Virus record (IMG/VR): IMGVR_UViG_3300047321_000229
Coordinates: 1 to 45,003 of that record
Length of the DNA: 45,003 nucleotides
Source of the DNA: a virus
Direction: 5' to 3' (one strand)
The position numbers and the translations under genes are program-made. Shown here one piece after another: positions 21,491 to 31,100 of the stretch. Below the pieces are notes generated by a model, which saw only the letters and a list, made by a program, of their open reading frames with translations, was not told the DNA's origin and searched no databases. The stretch's first letter is position 1, and every line of letters starts with the position of its first letter.

Positions 21491-21715
21491 TTGCAGATCC
21501 GACTACAGGGACAGCTAATCGGCATTGTTGGCGATAAGTGGAATCCCGGTCCTGGTGATGTTCTTAAGGTCACCCCTGAAATTGGTAACCGGCATATTGA
21601 GCTAGGTAATGCGGTCCTCCATACAGAGGCCGCGTCTCGTGTGATCCCCCTGGGTGAGGAATCGACCCAGGTAAACAAGCCTGGCCCTAAGCGCGGTCGA
21701 CCCCGTAAGCAGTAG
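21491..21715 (+). CDS. Hypothetical 74-aa protein with AT-hook-like tail
   Basis: TTG at 21491, with AAAGGAGAG upstream. N-terminal MQIRLQGQLIGIVGDKWNPGPGDVL looks beta-rich; the end GPKRGRPRKQ contains a GRP core like an AT-hook. It sits between capsid and connector, where capsid-decoration or head-completion proteins often lie. Function not established. The stop is the first of six stop codons tiled every 4 bases (21713-21735). Confidence 0.6.
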   Translation: MQIRLQGQLIGIVGDKWNPGPGDVLKVTPEIGNRHIELGNAVLHTEAASRVIPLGEESTQVNKPGPKRGRPRKQ

Positions 21716-21735
21716 GTAAGTAACTAAGTAAGTAA
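21713..21735 (+). other. Stop codons tiled every four bases
   Basis: TAG, TAA, TAA, TAA, TAA, TAA at 21713, 21717, 21721, 21725, 21729 and 21733. The period of 4 closes all three frames within 12 bases. A Shine-Dalgarno (AAGGAGG) follows at once. Confidence 0.8.
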
Positions 21736-21748
21736 GGAGGCCGCACGC

Positions 21749-22582
21749 GTGCGCCTACGCCTAGGACGGGCCGTAAGCCTGTCTGTCGATTTCGCAGATG
21801 ATGAGGACGGCGGCATGGCCACTAACGTGCGCCTAAAGGTGTTCCACGGCCGCACTGCGGCCCCTGGGGACCCTGGGCCGGTAGTGGATACCCCCGCCAC
21901 GGGGAACGGCCCTCTATGGGGCGCACAGTGGACCCCTACGGCCCTGGGTGAGTACACAGGCTACTGGGCCCACGACACGGGCTATCGCCGGTTTGTGTTT
22001 GAGGTGACAGAGTCCCCCATTGTTTCCGTCAAGGACGTTAGAGCGTCCGAGGATGTTCTAGCTAATGCCTCTAAGTTTTCTGCGGCCCTAATCGTGGCCG
22101 CACGTGATGCGACAGAAGAAGAGTTCGAGCGTATTACCGGGCGATCCTTTGTGCTAAGGAGTAAGTCATTTACTGACACTCTAAGCCATGATTCAGACTT
22201 TATCCCGTTCCCCGATTGGGACGTAACGAAGGTTACGGCTCTTACGGTTAATGGGTTGGACGTGTCTACGGCAGGCCTTACCGATACCGTGATTCCCGGT
22301 ATCCAGTTTGCGCGGCCTCTCGCCGCCGGAACGGTTATTTCAGTGTCGTACGAATACGGCATTTCTCCGCCTCCGGCAGACGTTAAGCGCGCAGCCCTAT
22401 TGCGCGTTAGAGATTTGCTCGTGTCTGTCAGTTCAGGCATCCCCGATCGTGCCGTGTCTTTCCAGGTTAACGACATGGGCACCTATCAACTTGCCACGGC
22501 CGGACGTGCCGGTTTCGAGACTGGCCTCCCCGAGGTGGACGCTATTCTGTCGCGTTATGACGCGGAAAGGTGGCTACTCTAG
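21749..22582 (+). CDS. Head-to-tail connector (adaptor) protein
   Basis: 277 aa, GTG at 21749 with AAGGAGG upstream. The first 90 residues form a beta-rich domain (LRLGRAVSLSVDFAD, GPLWGAQWTPTALGEYTGYW). The second part matches the gp6/gp15-type connector: helix EEEFERITGRSFVLRSKS, strands, then PPPADVKRAALLRVRDLLV, and a C-terminal TGLPEVDAILSRYD. It would attach to the portal and seat the tail. Position after capsid agrees. It overlaps the next start (TAGTG). Confidence 0.75.
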   Translation: MRLRLGRAVSLSVDFADDEDGGMATNVRLKVFHGRTAAPGDPGPVVDTPATGNGPLWGAQWTPTALGEYTGYWAHDTGYRRFVFEVTESPIVSVKDVRASEDVLANASKFSAALIVAARDATEEEFERITGRSFVLRSKSFTDTLSHDSDFIPFPDWDVTKVTALTVNGLDVSTAGLTDTVIPGIQFARPLAAGTVISVSYEYGISPPPADVKRAALLRVRDLLVSVSSGIPDRAVSFQVNDMGTYQLATAGRAGFETGLPEVDAILSRYDAERWLL

Positions 22583-23001
22583 TGTCGAATGCTCTTGACG
22601 TTAAGGCAGCCCTTTTGGCGCGTATTGGCGCCATTCCGGAACTCAACGGTTATCAAATCACGTGGTCCATTCCCCGTAACACTGAGAAAAAGTGGGTAAT
22701 GGTCGGCAAAGTCGATTGGTCGTCTTCTGTTTGGAAGACTAACCGGCAGGTGGAAACGGATTACTCCGTGCACTTTGTGATCACTACGGCTATTCCCGCT
22801 TCTACGGCCCAGGATGTTGAAACGGCAGCCCTACAGGCTGCCGAGTATTGCCGTAAGGCGGTCGAGAGTGAGCCAACCCTTAACGGGGTTGTGATCAGTT
22901 CCGTTATGGCCCCGGAGCGTCTCATTTCATGGCCTACGACAGAGGGGTTTGAGGCCCAATGGGAAGGGTCATTCGAGATTAAGGCCCGAGAGAACCGCTA
23001 G
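22582..23001 (+). CDS. Tail terminator / head-tail joining protein
   Basis: 139 aa, GTG at 22582 sharing a base with the previous TAG; AAAGGTGG precedes it. Pattern: N-terminal helix SNALDVKAALLARIGAIPEL, strand YQITWSIP, long middle strands (VETDYSVHFVITTA) and a final EAQWEGSFEIKAR. This resembles tail terminator proteins (gpU-like fold), which cap the tail tube. The position before the tail tube gene supports it. Exact role is inferred. Confidence 0.6.
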   Translation: MSNALDVKAALLARIGAIPELNGYQITWSIPRNTEKKWVMVGKVDWSSSVWKTNRQVETDYSVHFVITTAIPASTAQDVETAALQAAEYCRKAVESEPTLNGVVISSVMAPERLISWPTTEGFEAQWEGSFEIKARENR

Positions 23002-23042
23002 GCGCCCCCTGGAGGGCCGAACAGAGAAAGGAGGCACCCCAC

Positions 23043-23213
23043 ATGCAGGTGACCTATTCCGGCCCGTTCAGGGCCGTTGACGTGCCGTCGCTGAGTCTCA
23101 CGGTACAGGCGGGCGAAACCGTTTCAGTGCCCGACGATATCGGCGCAGACCTAATTACCCGAGACGATTGGGCCCCGGCCCGCATTACTACTGATAAGAA
23201 GAGTGAGGGCTAA
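23043..23213 (+). CDS. Hypothetical 56-aa protein before the tail tube gene
   Basis: ATG at 23043 with AAAGGAGG upstream. Sequence MQVTYSGPFRAVDVPSLSLTV, then GETVSVPDDIGADLITRDDW. The stop shares a base with the tail tube ATG. Small proteins with 'GPFRAVDVP...G..v.Vpddvae.Li.r.dW' are common in actinophage head-tail modules and are thought to be structural; the role is not known. Confidence 0.65.
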   Translation: MQVTYSGPFRAVDVPSLSLTVQAGETVSVPDDIGADLITRDDWAPARITTDKKSEG

Positions 23214-24199
23214 TGTCCAGCGTATTTGATTCTTACGTTGGTGCCGTTGACGAGGTCACGTACGGCACTGCGGTTTCTGTTTCAAGGTTCTTTGAACTAT
23301 CCAAGGAATCCATTGCCGGTAAGTATGAGCGGGTTGAATCCTCCGCTATGCAGGTTGGCCAGCGCGTTATGCGCGCCGATAGATTCGCGCCTAACCCTAA
23401 GGGTGCGGACGGCTCCCTAGAGCTGGAAGTCCTAGATAAGGGTTACGCCTTTTGGCTTAAGCATATGCTAGGCAATGTGGCTAAGGGTACTGTGGACCCT
23501 GACGGTTTCAGCATTTTTACCGGCACGATTGCCGATCTGGCCGGTAAGTCTTTTACCACGGAAGTTGGTCGCGTTGACGCGTCCGGCGCCCTATCCCAGT
23601 TTAACTATACGGGCGGAAAGGTTAACACCTGGGAAATCTCTAACCAGATTGACGGGGTTCTAAGCCTAAATCTGGATGTCGTTTACGCTAAGGAAACGGT
23701 TCGTGTTGGTGCGCCGGTTACGCCGACTTACCCGGCTAGCGCAAACCTTTTCACTTACCTGGGTGGTGCGTTCACTATCGACGCAACCACGGTTGCCGTT
23801 TCCGAGGTCACCATTAAGGGTGACAACGGCCTTAAGGATGACCGTTGGGCTATTGGTGTTGGTCGGCGGGAGCCGCGAGAGGAAAAGGCTCGTGACATTT
23901 CGTTTGACCTTAAGGGCGACTTTGACAGCATGACCGCTTACAACAAGGTGATTGCTGCACAGGCCTCCGGCGCTCTAGGCGCCCTCTCGTTTTCGTGGGG
24001 CGGTGTTCCTCCGGTCCCTGCTGCGCCGACTAAGTACCCGATCATTACCGTGACTATCCCCAACGCTCGATTTGATGAGGCTACGCCTAACGTTGAGGCT
24101 GGAAAGCTTCCGGATATTCAGATTAGCGGTAAGGCCCTAAACCTTACCGGTAACGATGCCATCACCATTACCTATAAGTCGCTAGATACGGCTGTCTAA
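23213..24199 (+). CDS. Major tail (tube) protein
   Basis: 328 aa. N-terminus VGAVDEVTYGTAVSVSRFFELSKESI is the typical opening of actinophage tail tube subunits. Beta-rich throughout (GSLELEVLDKGYAFWLKHMLG, GKVNTWEISNQIDGVLSLNLDV), with a C-terminal YPIITVTIPNARFDEATPNVEAGKL. Codon bias is like the capsid gene, in line with many copies per virion. It precedes the chaperone frameshift pair as expected. Confidence 0.9.
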   Translation: MSSVFDSYVGAVDEVTYGTAVSVSRFFELSKESIAGKYERVESSAMQVGQRVMRADRFAPNPKGADGSLELEVLDKGYAFWLKHMLGNVAKGTVDPDGFSIFTGTIADLAGKSFTTEVGRVDASGALSQFNYTGGKVNTWEISNQIDGVLSLNLDVVYAKETVRVGAPVTPTYPASANLFTYLGGAFTIDATTVAVSEVTIKGDNGLKDDRWAIGVGRREPREEKARDISFDLKGDFDSMTAYNKVIAAQASGALGALSFSWGGVPPVPAAPTKYPIITVTIPNARFDEATPNVEAGKLPDIQISGKALNLTGNDAITITYKSLDTAV

Positions 24200-24201
24200 C
24201 G

Positions 24202-24678
24202 ATGGCTAGAGCGCCACGGCGCACGCGGGGGCCCCGACGCGGTACGGGCCCCCGTGGCGGTTGGGGTAAGAACAGTACAGGCTTTACGCCTCAAGGCTTC
24301 GACGAATTTAAGGCAGCGCTTAAAGAGATAGCTTCCGAAATGCCGTCCGTTGTTTCACGCACGGATATGGAGCTAGGCGAGGAAGCCATTAGGCGCGCAA
24401 AGAGGCGCGCTGAACAAATGGGCGGAGTGGCCCCTAAGGCTATGGGATCCGCACGCGTTGAACGCAAGTACGGAAACGTGCGCGTTAAATACGGTGGTCC
24501 GGAATGGCCTTACGCCATGGGTGCCGAATTTGGCTCCCACCACTATCACCAGTTCAAATCTTACCGCCGTGCCGGTTACTTCTTTTTCCAGTCTCGTTAC
24601 GAGGTTGAACATTACGACCTTGAACGCACTTATTACGAAGCACTAACTAGGGCAATGCATCACGCATTCCCTGATTAA
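24202..24678 (+). CDS. HK97 gp10-like / tail completion protein
   Basis: 158 aa. Basic N-terminus (RAPRRTRGPRRG), then GFDEFKAALKEIASEMPSV, a conserved block ARVERKYGNVRVKYGGPEWPYAMGAEFGS and a C-terminal helix. 'RYGGPEWPYAMGAEFGS' is what HK97 gp10-type joining proteins show (the p-y-A...E-f-G motif). These are normally encoded before the tail tube gene; here it follows. Role is inferred. Confidence 0.6.
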   Translation: MARAPRRTRGPRRGTGPRGGWGKNSTGFTPQGFDEFKAALKEIASEMPSVVSRTDMELGEEAIRRAKRRAEQMGGVAPKAMGSARVERKYGNVRVKYGGPEWPYAMGAEFGSHHYHQFKSYRRAGYFFFQSRYEVEHYDLERTYYEALTRAMHHAFPD

Positions 24679-24701
24679 TCAGAAATGGAGTAGGAACCAT
24701 T

Positions 24702-25007
24702 ATGAAGGTTATTTTTGATCCCAAGAGTCTGACGCTCGGTGACATGTTCCTTTTCAAGGACAAGACTGGCGTTAGCGTCCAGGATGCTTTTACCGCGCGC
24801 GTCAAGAAGGATCCCGAAACGGGCGAGGTGGTTAAGGATTCCCGGGGCCGTCCGGTCAAGAGTACGGACGTTGACCCCGGTCACCTTATCGCGCTCGTTT
24901 GGCTCCTTAAGCGTAAGGAGGATTCCGCCTTTACGTATGAGGATGCTTTCAATATTCCTGCGGTTGAGCTTGAGGTTGAGTCCCCGGAGGACGACCCAAA
25001 AGACTAA
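24702..25007 (+). CDS. Tail assembly chaperone, short form
   Basis: 101 aa, ATG at 24702 preceded by AATGGAGTAGGA. MKVIFDPKSLTLGDMFLFKD, then PGHLIALVWLLKRKEDSAFTYEDAFNIPAVELEVE, is the siphovirus gpG pattern. It coats the tape measure protein during tail assembly. The last codons carry a slippery CCCAAAA; most ribosomes stop at the TAA 25005-25007. Confidence 0.88.
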   Translation: MKVIFDPKSLTLGDMFLFKDKTGVSVQDAFTARVKKDPETGEVVKDSRGRPVKSTDVDPGHLIALVWLLKRKEDSAFTYEDAFNIPAVELEVESPEDDPKD

Positions 25008-25135
25008 ATATCCTTAAGGGCTATGCATCTTTTTGCAAGTTCTACGGGATTTCCTTTGAAGAGCTAATGCGTATGCCGCTGGACGTGTTCAACGCTTTTG
25101 AAGAACACCGGCAGGAGGTTAACAGGAGGGCATAA
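24702..25135 (+). CDS. Tail assembly chaperone, -1 frameshift extension
   Basis: A -1 shift at C-CCA-AAA (24995-25001) joins the short form to a downstream frame that has no start of its own and reads RLNILKGYASFCKFYGISFEE, then MRMPLDVFNAFEEHRQEVNRRA, to the stop at 25135: 144 aa in total. Shift position, heptamer and gene order match the lambda gpG/gpGT system. The tape measure GTG follows after two bases, with AGGAGG inside the extension. Confidence 0.85.
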
Positions 25136-25137
25136 AC

Positions 25138-28100
25138 GTGTCGGGCAGTAATCAGAACCTATCTATAACAATTACGGGTGACGCGTCCGACGCGATGAAT
25201 GCCCTACAGCAATTGGGGCAGTCTGTAGGGCAGTCTGCGGACAGCATGGCCCAGGCCGGACAGCAGGCAGGGCAGGGGGGCGGTGGGGGCCTTGTATCGG
25301 GGTTCCTGTCTAAGGGCCCCGCCCTCCTCGCGGGGGTGGCTGGCATAGCCACGGCCGCCGGTGCGGCCCTCATGGCTGGCATCAATCAGGCCATGGACCA
25401 GGACAAGGCCACCGATAAGCTACAGGCCCAATTGGGGGCCTCCGATAAGGTCGCTGCACAGGCCGGACATGTCGCCGGTAGCCTTTACGCTAACGGCATT
25501 TCTGACACGTTTGAGGACGCTACAGAGGCCATTAAGGCAACGATGCAAGCGGGTATTCTTCCGCCCGACGCATCGGAGGAGCAACTACAGCGCATTTCCA
25601 CTAAGGCCCAGGATGTTTCTAAGGTTTTTGACCAGGATCTAGGCGGAGTCACTAACGCCGTTTCTCAGATGATGAGGACTGGCCTAGCTAAAAATGCCGA
25701 TGAGGCTTTTGATGTTATTACCCGTGGTTTTCAAACCGGCGCAGATAAGGCCGGTGACCTTATGGACACGTATAACGAATATGGTGTCCAGTTTAAGAAG
25801 TTGGGCCTAGATGGCGCAACCTCTATGGGTCTCATGTCGCAGGCCATTAAGGGCGGTGCGCGTAGCTCCGACCTAGCCGCAGATGCCCTAAAGGAATTCT
25901 CCATTAGGTCGGTTGACGGCAGTAAGCTAACTTCCCAGGGGTTTAAGGCTCTAGGCCTTGACGGTAAGAAGATGTCCGAGCAAATCGCTAAGGGTGGCAA
26001 AAAGGCATCCGATGGACTAGCTCTAACCCTGGAAAAGCTAAAGAAGATTAAGGATCCTGTTAAGCGGTCCCAAACGGCCGTTGCCCTATTCGGTACCCAG
26101 GCGGAGGATCTAGGCGACGCGCTTTACGCCATGGATCCGAGTAAGGCCGTTGACACTTTGGGTAAGGTTGGTGGAGCCGCTAAAAAGATGGGCGACACCG
26201 TACGGGATAACGCCTCTACCCGTATTGACGTGTTCAAGCGGAAGATTACGGAGGGGTTCGTTCAGGGCCTGGGGACTTATGCCATTCCGGCAATCACTAA
26301 GGCTACCAGTTACATTAGTCAGCAATTCGGCCCCGCGATGCATACCGCTACCGGCTACCTCGGTGGGCTGTTTGATAAGGCCAAGAGCGGACAGGGGGCT
26401 ATGGCCCCTTTGAAGACTGGTTTCAGTAACGCTATGAGCGGCATTAAAACCGCTATGGGTAGCGCGGTGGGTTTCGTTAAAACCCAATTCATGCCGTGGT
26501 TTAGGGATCAAATTCCGAAGATTAAGCCTGTAATCACCCAGGTCTCTAAGACCGTGGGCACGATTATGACCGCCATTGGTGATTACATTAAGACGCTAGT
26601 GAAGGTTGCTGGATATCTTTGGTCGAAATTCGGTGGGACGATAAAGCGTGTAGCCTCTAGCGATTTCGGCATGGCCATGAAAATCATTAAGGGTGTCTTT
26701 AAGGTTATACAGGGTGTCTTTGAGATTTTCTCTGGAATCCTAACGCTTAACTGGAAAAAGACGTGGCAGGGAATAAAGGACGTCATTTCCGGCCTTAAGG
26801 ACACTATTGTCGCTGCCGCTAAGGGTGTCTTTGATGGCATTACCACTGCCGCAAAGGGAATTGTTTCGGGCATGTATAGTATCGGCGGCGATATCGTGCG
26901 TGGTCTAGCCAACGGTATTACTGATCTCGGCGGCTGGATCGCCGGTAAGGTAACGGGGTTCGTTAAGGACCACATTCCGAAAACCATTCAAAAGGTCCTC
27001 GGAATTAACTCGCCCTCCAGGGTCACTAAGGCTCTCGGTAGGTGGGCCGGTATCGGTCTAGTCGTCGGTCTGACTGGCACCTATGCAAAGGTTTCGTCCA
27101 CGGCTAAGAAGTTGGCCGATGCTATCCATAAGGCTATGAAAGGCTCGACGGGCAAGACTAAGGCACGTTTGCAAAAGCTGAGTGACCTTGTCTCTAAGGA
27201 CAATAAAAAGCTTTTGGGTCTGGCTAAGGCGCGCGACAAAATCGCGGCACGCCTTAAGGCGGCAGAGACTAAGCTCTCTGATCTCAAAAAGGCTAAGTCT
27301 GACTATGCGGCGAATGTCAAGAGTAACATTCTTGGCTCCGCCGGTTTCTTGTCCAACGATGATGGCTCGGTGGTTTCTACCGGTTCCATTTTCGATAAGC
27401 TAAAGGATGCTGCCGCTAAGGCTAAGAAGTTTGCTAGCGATATTGCGAAGCTAAAGGCTAAGGGTGTTTCCACTTCCCTTATTGACCAAATCGTCCAACA
27501 GGGTGTTGACGGTGGGGCGGAGGCTGCGGCTGCGCTTGCCTCCGGAACCCCGGAGCAGATTAAGGCCATTAATGACCAGCAAAAGCAGCTAGCCGCTGCC
27601 GCCACTAAGGCGGGGGATGTTGCTTCTAAGGCCATGTACGACAACGGCATTAACGCCGCTAAGGGTCTGATTGCTGGCATTAAGAAGCAAAAGAAGAGCA
27701 TTGAAAAAGTGATGCTCGACATTGCTAAGGCTATGGAAAAGGCCATTCGTAAGGCCCTGGGCATTAAGTCGCCTAGCCGTGTCATGGCAAAGATTGGTGA
27801 CTTTACGGCCGATGGCTTCCTAGGGGCCGTACAACGGCGTATCCGCGAGGCTGGCCTAGTCGGTGGATCGTTCGCTCGCGCGGTCGCTGCGGGGGCCCTG
27901 CATGAGGCGCGAGGGGTCGCTAAGGCTGCCGACAAGGCTCACGCCCTGGAGAACGCTACAGCGGCCGCTAACGCGTCTGGATCCGATGGCGCCTATGTTC
28001 GCCACAACCAATGGCAGGCAGCGCAACCTATTGTGCATGTCCACGTTGCCGGACACGTCACGGCAGAAAGGGACCTAGCTAAGGCTATTGCCACCAATGT

Positions 28101-28155
28101 GCGTGACGAGATTATCCGTATCGGTAAGAGAAATGGAGGAAAGACCGGCCTTTAG
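25138..28155 (+). CDS. Tape measure protein
   Basis: 1005 aa, GTG at 25138 with AGGAGG. It sets tail length. The N-terminus is helical with a hydrophobic run (LLAGVAGIATAAGAALMAG, about 60-80). Repeated Ala/Lys-rich coiled stretches follow, with membrane-like segments near FKVIQGVFEIFSGIL. Two copies of the block 'INSPSRVTKALG' / 'IKSPSRVMAKIG' (about residues 623 and 878) mark the repeated C-terminal motif of many actinophage tape measures. At about 1.5 angstrom per residue the tail would be near 150 nm. Confidence 0.93.
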   Translation: MSGSNQNLSITITGDASDAMNALQQLGQSVGQSADSMAQAGQQAGQGGGGGLVSGFLSKGPALLAGVAGIATAAGAALMAGINQAMDQDKATDKLQAQLGASDKVAAQAGHVAGSLYANGISDTFEDATEAIKATMQAGILPPDASEEQLQRISTKAQDVSKVFDQDLGGVTNAVSQMMRTGLAKNADEAFDVITRGFQTGADKAGDLMDTYNEYGVQFKKLGLDGATSMGLMSQAIKGGARSSDLAADALKEFSIRSVDGSKLTSQGFKALGLDGKKMSEQIAKGGKKASDGLALTLEKLKKIKDPVKRSQTAVALFGTQAEDLGDALYAMDPSKAVDTLGKVGGAAKKMGDTVRDNASTRIDVFKRKITEGFVQGLGTYAIPAITKATSYISQQFGPAMHTATGYLGGLFDKAKSGQGAMAPLKTGFSNAMSGIKTAMGSAVGFVKTQFMPWFRDQIPKIKPVITQVSKTVGTIMTAIGDYIKTLVKVAGYLWSKFGGTIKRVASSDFGMAMKIIKGVFKVIQGVFEIFSGILTLNWKKTWQGIKDVISGLKDTIVAAAKGVFDGITTAAKGIVSGMYSIGGDIVRGLANGITDLGGWIAGKVTGFVKDHIPKTIQKVLGINSPSRVTKALGRWAGIGLVVGLTGTYAKVSSTAKKLADAIHKAMKGSTGKTKARLQKLSDLVSKDNKKLLGLAKARDKIAARLKAAETKLSDLKKAKSDYAANVKSNILGSAGFLSNDDGSVVSTGSIFDKLKDAAAKAKKFASDIAKLKAKGVSTSLIDQIVQQGVDGGAEAAAALASGTPEQIKAINDQQKQLAAAATKAGDVASKAMYDNGINAAKGLIAGIKKQKKSIEKVMLDIAKAMEKAIRKALGIKSPSRVMAKIGDFTADGFLGAVQRRIREAGLVGGSFARAVAAGALHEARGVAKAADKAHALENATAAANASGSDGAYVRHNQWQAAQPIVHVHVAGHVTAERDLAKAIATNVRDEIIRIGKRNGGKTGL

Positions 28156-28177
28156 CCCCTTTGGGGCGGGGCCGGTC
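28143..28177. other. Strong intergenic hairpin
   Basis: GACCGGCC/GGCCGGTC encloses GCCCC/GGGGC. It covers the end of the tape measure gene. No T-run follows, so it is more likely a translation or RNA-stability element than a terminator. Confidence 0.5.
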
Positions 28178-28187
28178 CCCTAACCCT

Positions 28188-31100
28188 ATGGCAAGTAATG
28201 TAAGGCTTTCCCTAGATGCTGCGGTCGCTTTCGAGTCGGAGATTAGCGACACTCCCGCATATTCCGACGTGACCCCGTGGGTTAAGTCTTTCAATACTAA
28301 CCGGGGCCGTTCGTCTCAGCTAGATCAGTTCGAAACGGGCACCATCTCTATGACAATGGATAATACGGATGGACGTTTTACCCCCGACCGTATTAACGCG
28401 GCGGGGTTTGAGCTATACGCCTCTAACGTCGTTAACCCCTCCGTCACTAGTGCGTTTACCGCGTCTAATGGTGTGACTCTCGCGAATTACGTTCTCCCCT
28501 CAACGGGTAAGTCAACCCTTAAGGTTACGATGCCCACCATGGGAGGAACGAGTCTTTCCCTCGTGACCATGCCGACTATCACGGTAAGTCCCACTACTCG
28601 CCTAGTGGGTACTTTCAAGTTTAGGAAGTTTTCTTCCGGCGATGCGAGTCTAACTATTCGCCCGTATCTCGATTTCTACAACGCTAACAACAGTCTCAAT
28701 CATTCCATACCTATTTTCGCCTATGCGGACGTTAATAGCGATACCACGGCGACTAGCTATACTTTCACTACAGAGGTTCCGGCTGACTCCTATTCGGTGA
28801 AGGTGCGTTTCACTAACCGTACCGGGACCACGGCGACTAACTTCCTTATTGAGGAATGTCACCTTAACAACAATGACCCTTACGTCATTTATGACTCGTA
28901 TTACGCGGCATACAAGAATAAGGTTGCGCCGAATAGGCGGGTAACAGTTCACTCCGTCATGGGCGGTAACATCCTTCCCCGTTGGATAGCTTCCCCCGTC
29001 ATGGGGGAAGAGGCCTACGCGCCTAACGGACGCTATGAGCGGACGCTAGGGCCCTCCGGGGAACTCTGGTGGACGTACTCTTACCAGAACGTAGTTAGCC
29101 CCCCTACGGCCGATGCTGGGAATACCTCGTTTCGCATTAAGATGAATAAGGCAACCGCTAATGCGGTTACCGGAACCGAGGTAGGTCAAAATTACCTGTA
29201 TGCCCAAACCCCCATTTATGGTGGTCGCGCATACCGTGTCAGGTATTGGGTTAGGGCGGATACCACGGTTGGCATTCCCCCTGCCGGAGTCATGAGGGCG
29301 GAAGCAATGGACCGCACTACCGGTAGTGGATGGGTTGCGGGTAACGTTAACTGGACTCCCACGGATGGTACGTGGTTTAGGGTTGACCAAACCCACGTCG
29401 TCCCTGCCGATTACAGCTCCTATGACTTCCGTATTGCATTCTTTTTCGGGGAACATGTTCTATCGCAGAATGTTTCTAACGATTTCGCTTTTGAGCTAAT
29501 GGGTCTCCAAATACAGGATGTCACCTACAACACTAATCCGCTGGATTATGCTTACGGTGATGGTGCCGAGCCCGTGTTTAACGGGTATGCGGAAAAGTGG
29601 TCCTCGGCCACTTATTCCCCTTACGGAAATCAGGAGGTGGAGGTTTACGCCTCCGATGACTTCCGAATATTCTCGGACACCGTTTACCCTAACCCGGTTA
29701 AGGCCGGTGTTTTGGCGGATCCCAACCTAGTTTCTTATATGCCGTTCGATGATCCGGCCGGATCCACTAGAGCCAATGACGGCTGGAATTCCAGCCTAGG
29801 GGGTGGAGGAACCTTTAGTTCCTCCGACGGAGGATCCACCATCACGTTTGGCGTGACCGGTTTTGTTGGTGGCGTTAATGACGGTACGTGTGTCCAGTTC
29901 GGCGCGCCTGCGGTCTCTACTAACGGAACGCGATTCCAAATGTCTGGGCAACCCAATGTGGTGACTAACCCGAACGTTAAAAGCGGTTTGGGGCAGTCGG
30001 ATACAGGCTTTCAGTTGTCATTCTGGTTTAACATTCCCTCCGCATCACGTCCGGCTAACAATGGCCATTACGCCGTATTCGCTGCTTCCCGTTTCTCTGA
30101 CGGGGCCAGCACTCACCTTGTGTCATGCTTTGGCGACGCTAACGGCGACTACATTTACACGCGTTGGGGTCATATCAGTACCGGCTATCTAGTCAACAAG
30201 ACGAGAGGCACTCTCTTTGATGGCAATGCGCATCACGTCATCATTAACGGCGGTGCGGTATCGAACGCCTTCAATGGTGCTCGACCTATTTCCGTTTACG
30301 TGGACGGTGTTCTAGCGGGATCCACTACGACTCCCACGGGCACTATTCCTATCCCTGACGATCATTACGTTGGCGGATCCCCGGATACGGCTTTTAACCT
30401 TGCCCGTTGGCAATTTGTTGGAAAGCTATCTCACGTCTCGCTATCGTCGAGTAACCAGACGAACGTTACCGATAAGTGGAATGCGCGTTTCTGGGAAAAG
30501 TCGCCCTCTAAGACTGGTGGATTTACCCTCGGGTATATCGCCCGTGGTGTTAACGCTACCCGTTACGGATCCTACGATGGCGACACGGGGCCCGTTACGG
30601 GCTACAACCTTTACCCTGCGTCGTTTACGAATGCTTCCGCCCTTAGTGTCCTCCAGGACACTGCAAGGGACCTGAGAGGCTTTGTGTACGCCAATAGGGA
30701 CGGCCGTATTACCTGGTATAACCGTACGACCGTTGACGGCCTCCTGAACGCTACTCCCAAGGTTGGCAATAGCGCGACCGTGGATCTTACCCTAGGGGAG
30801 GGGCCGGAACCTGGGTGGACTTATGAATCCGATATTACTCGGATTTACAACTATATTGAGGGGACTCACGTCAATACTGGTAACACCTATACCAACATTG
30901 ACACCGTATCCATTAAGCGTTACGGCAAGAGGCCTTACACGTTTGAAAGCAACCTGTCTAATACGTCGAATGTTGAGCTACAGGTTAACGATTTGCTGAA
31001 TGGTGACGACGGTTACAACCGTCCTAAGGTCCAACTAAGTGACCTAAACTTTAGCCTCACACCTAATTACGCCATGGCTGCAAAGATTCTCCGCATGGAT

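Noticed and set aside
27303-27935. 210-codon leftward open frame opposite the tape measure gene
   Set aside because: Ala/Ser-rich antisense of an Ala/Lys-rich coding region; such frames arise by composition.
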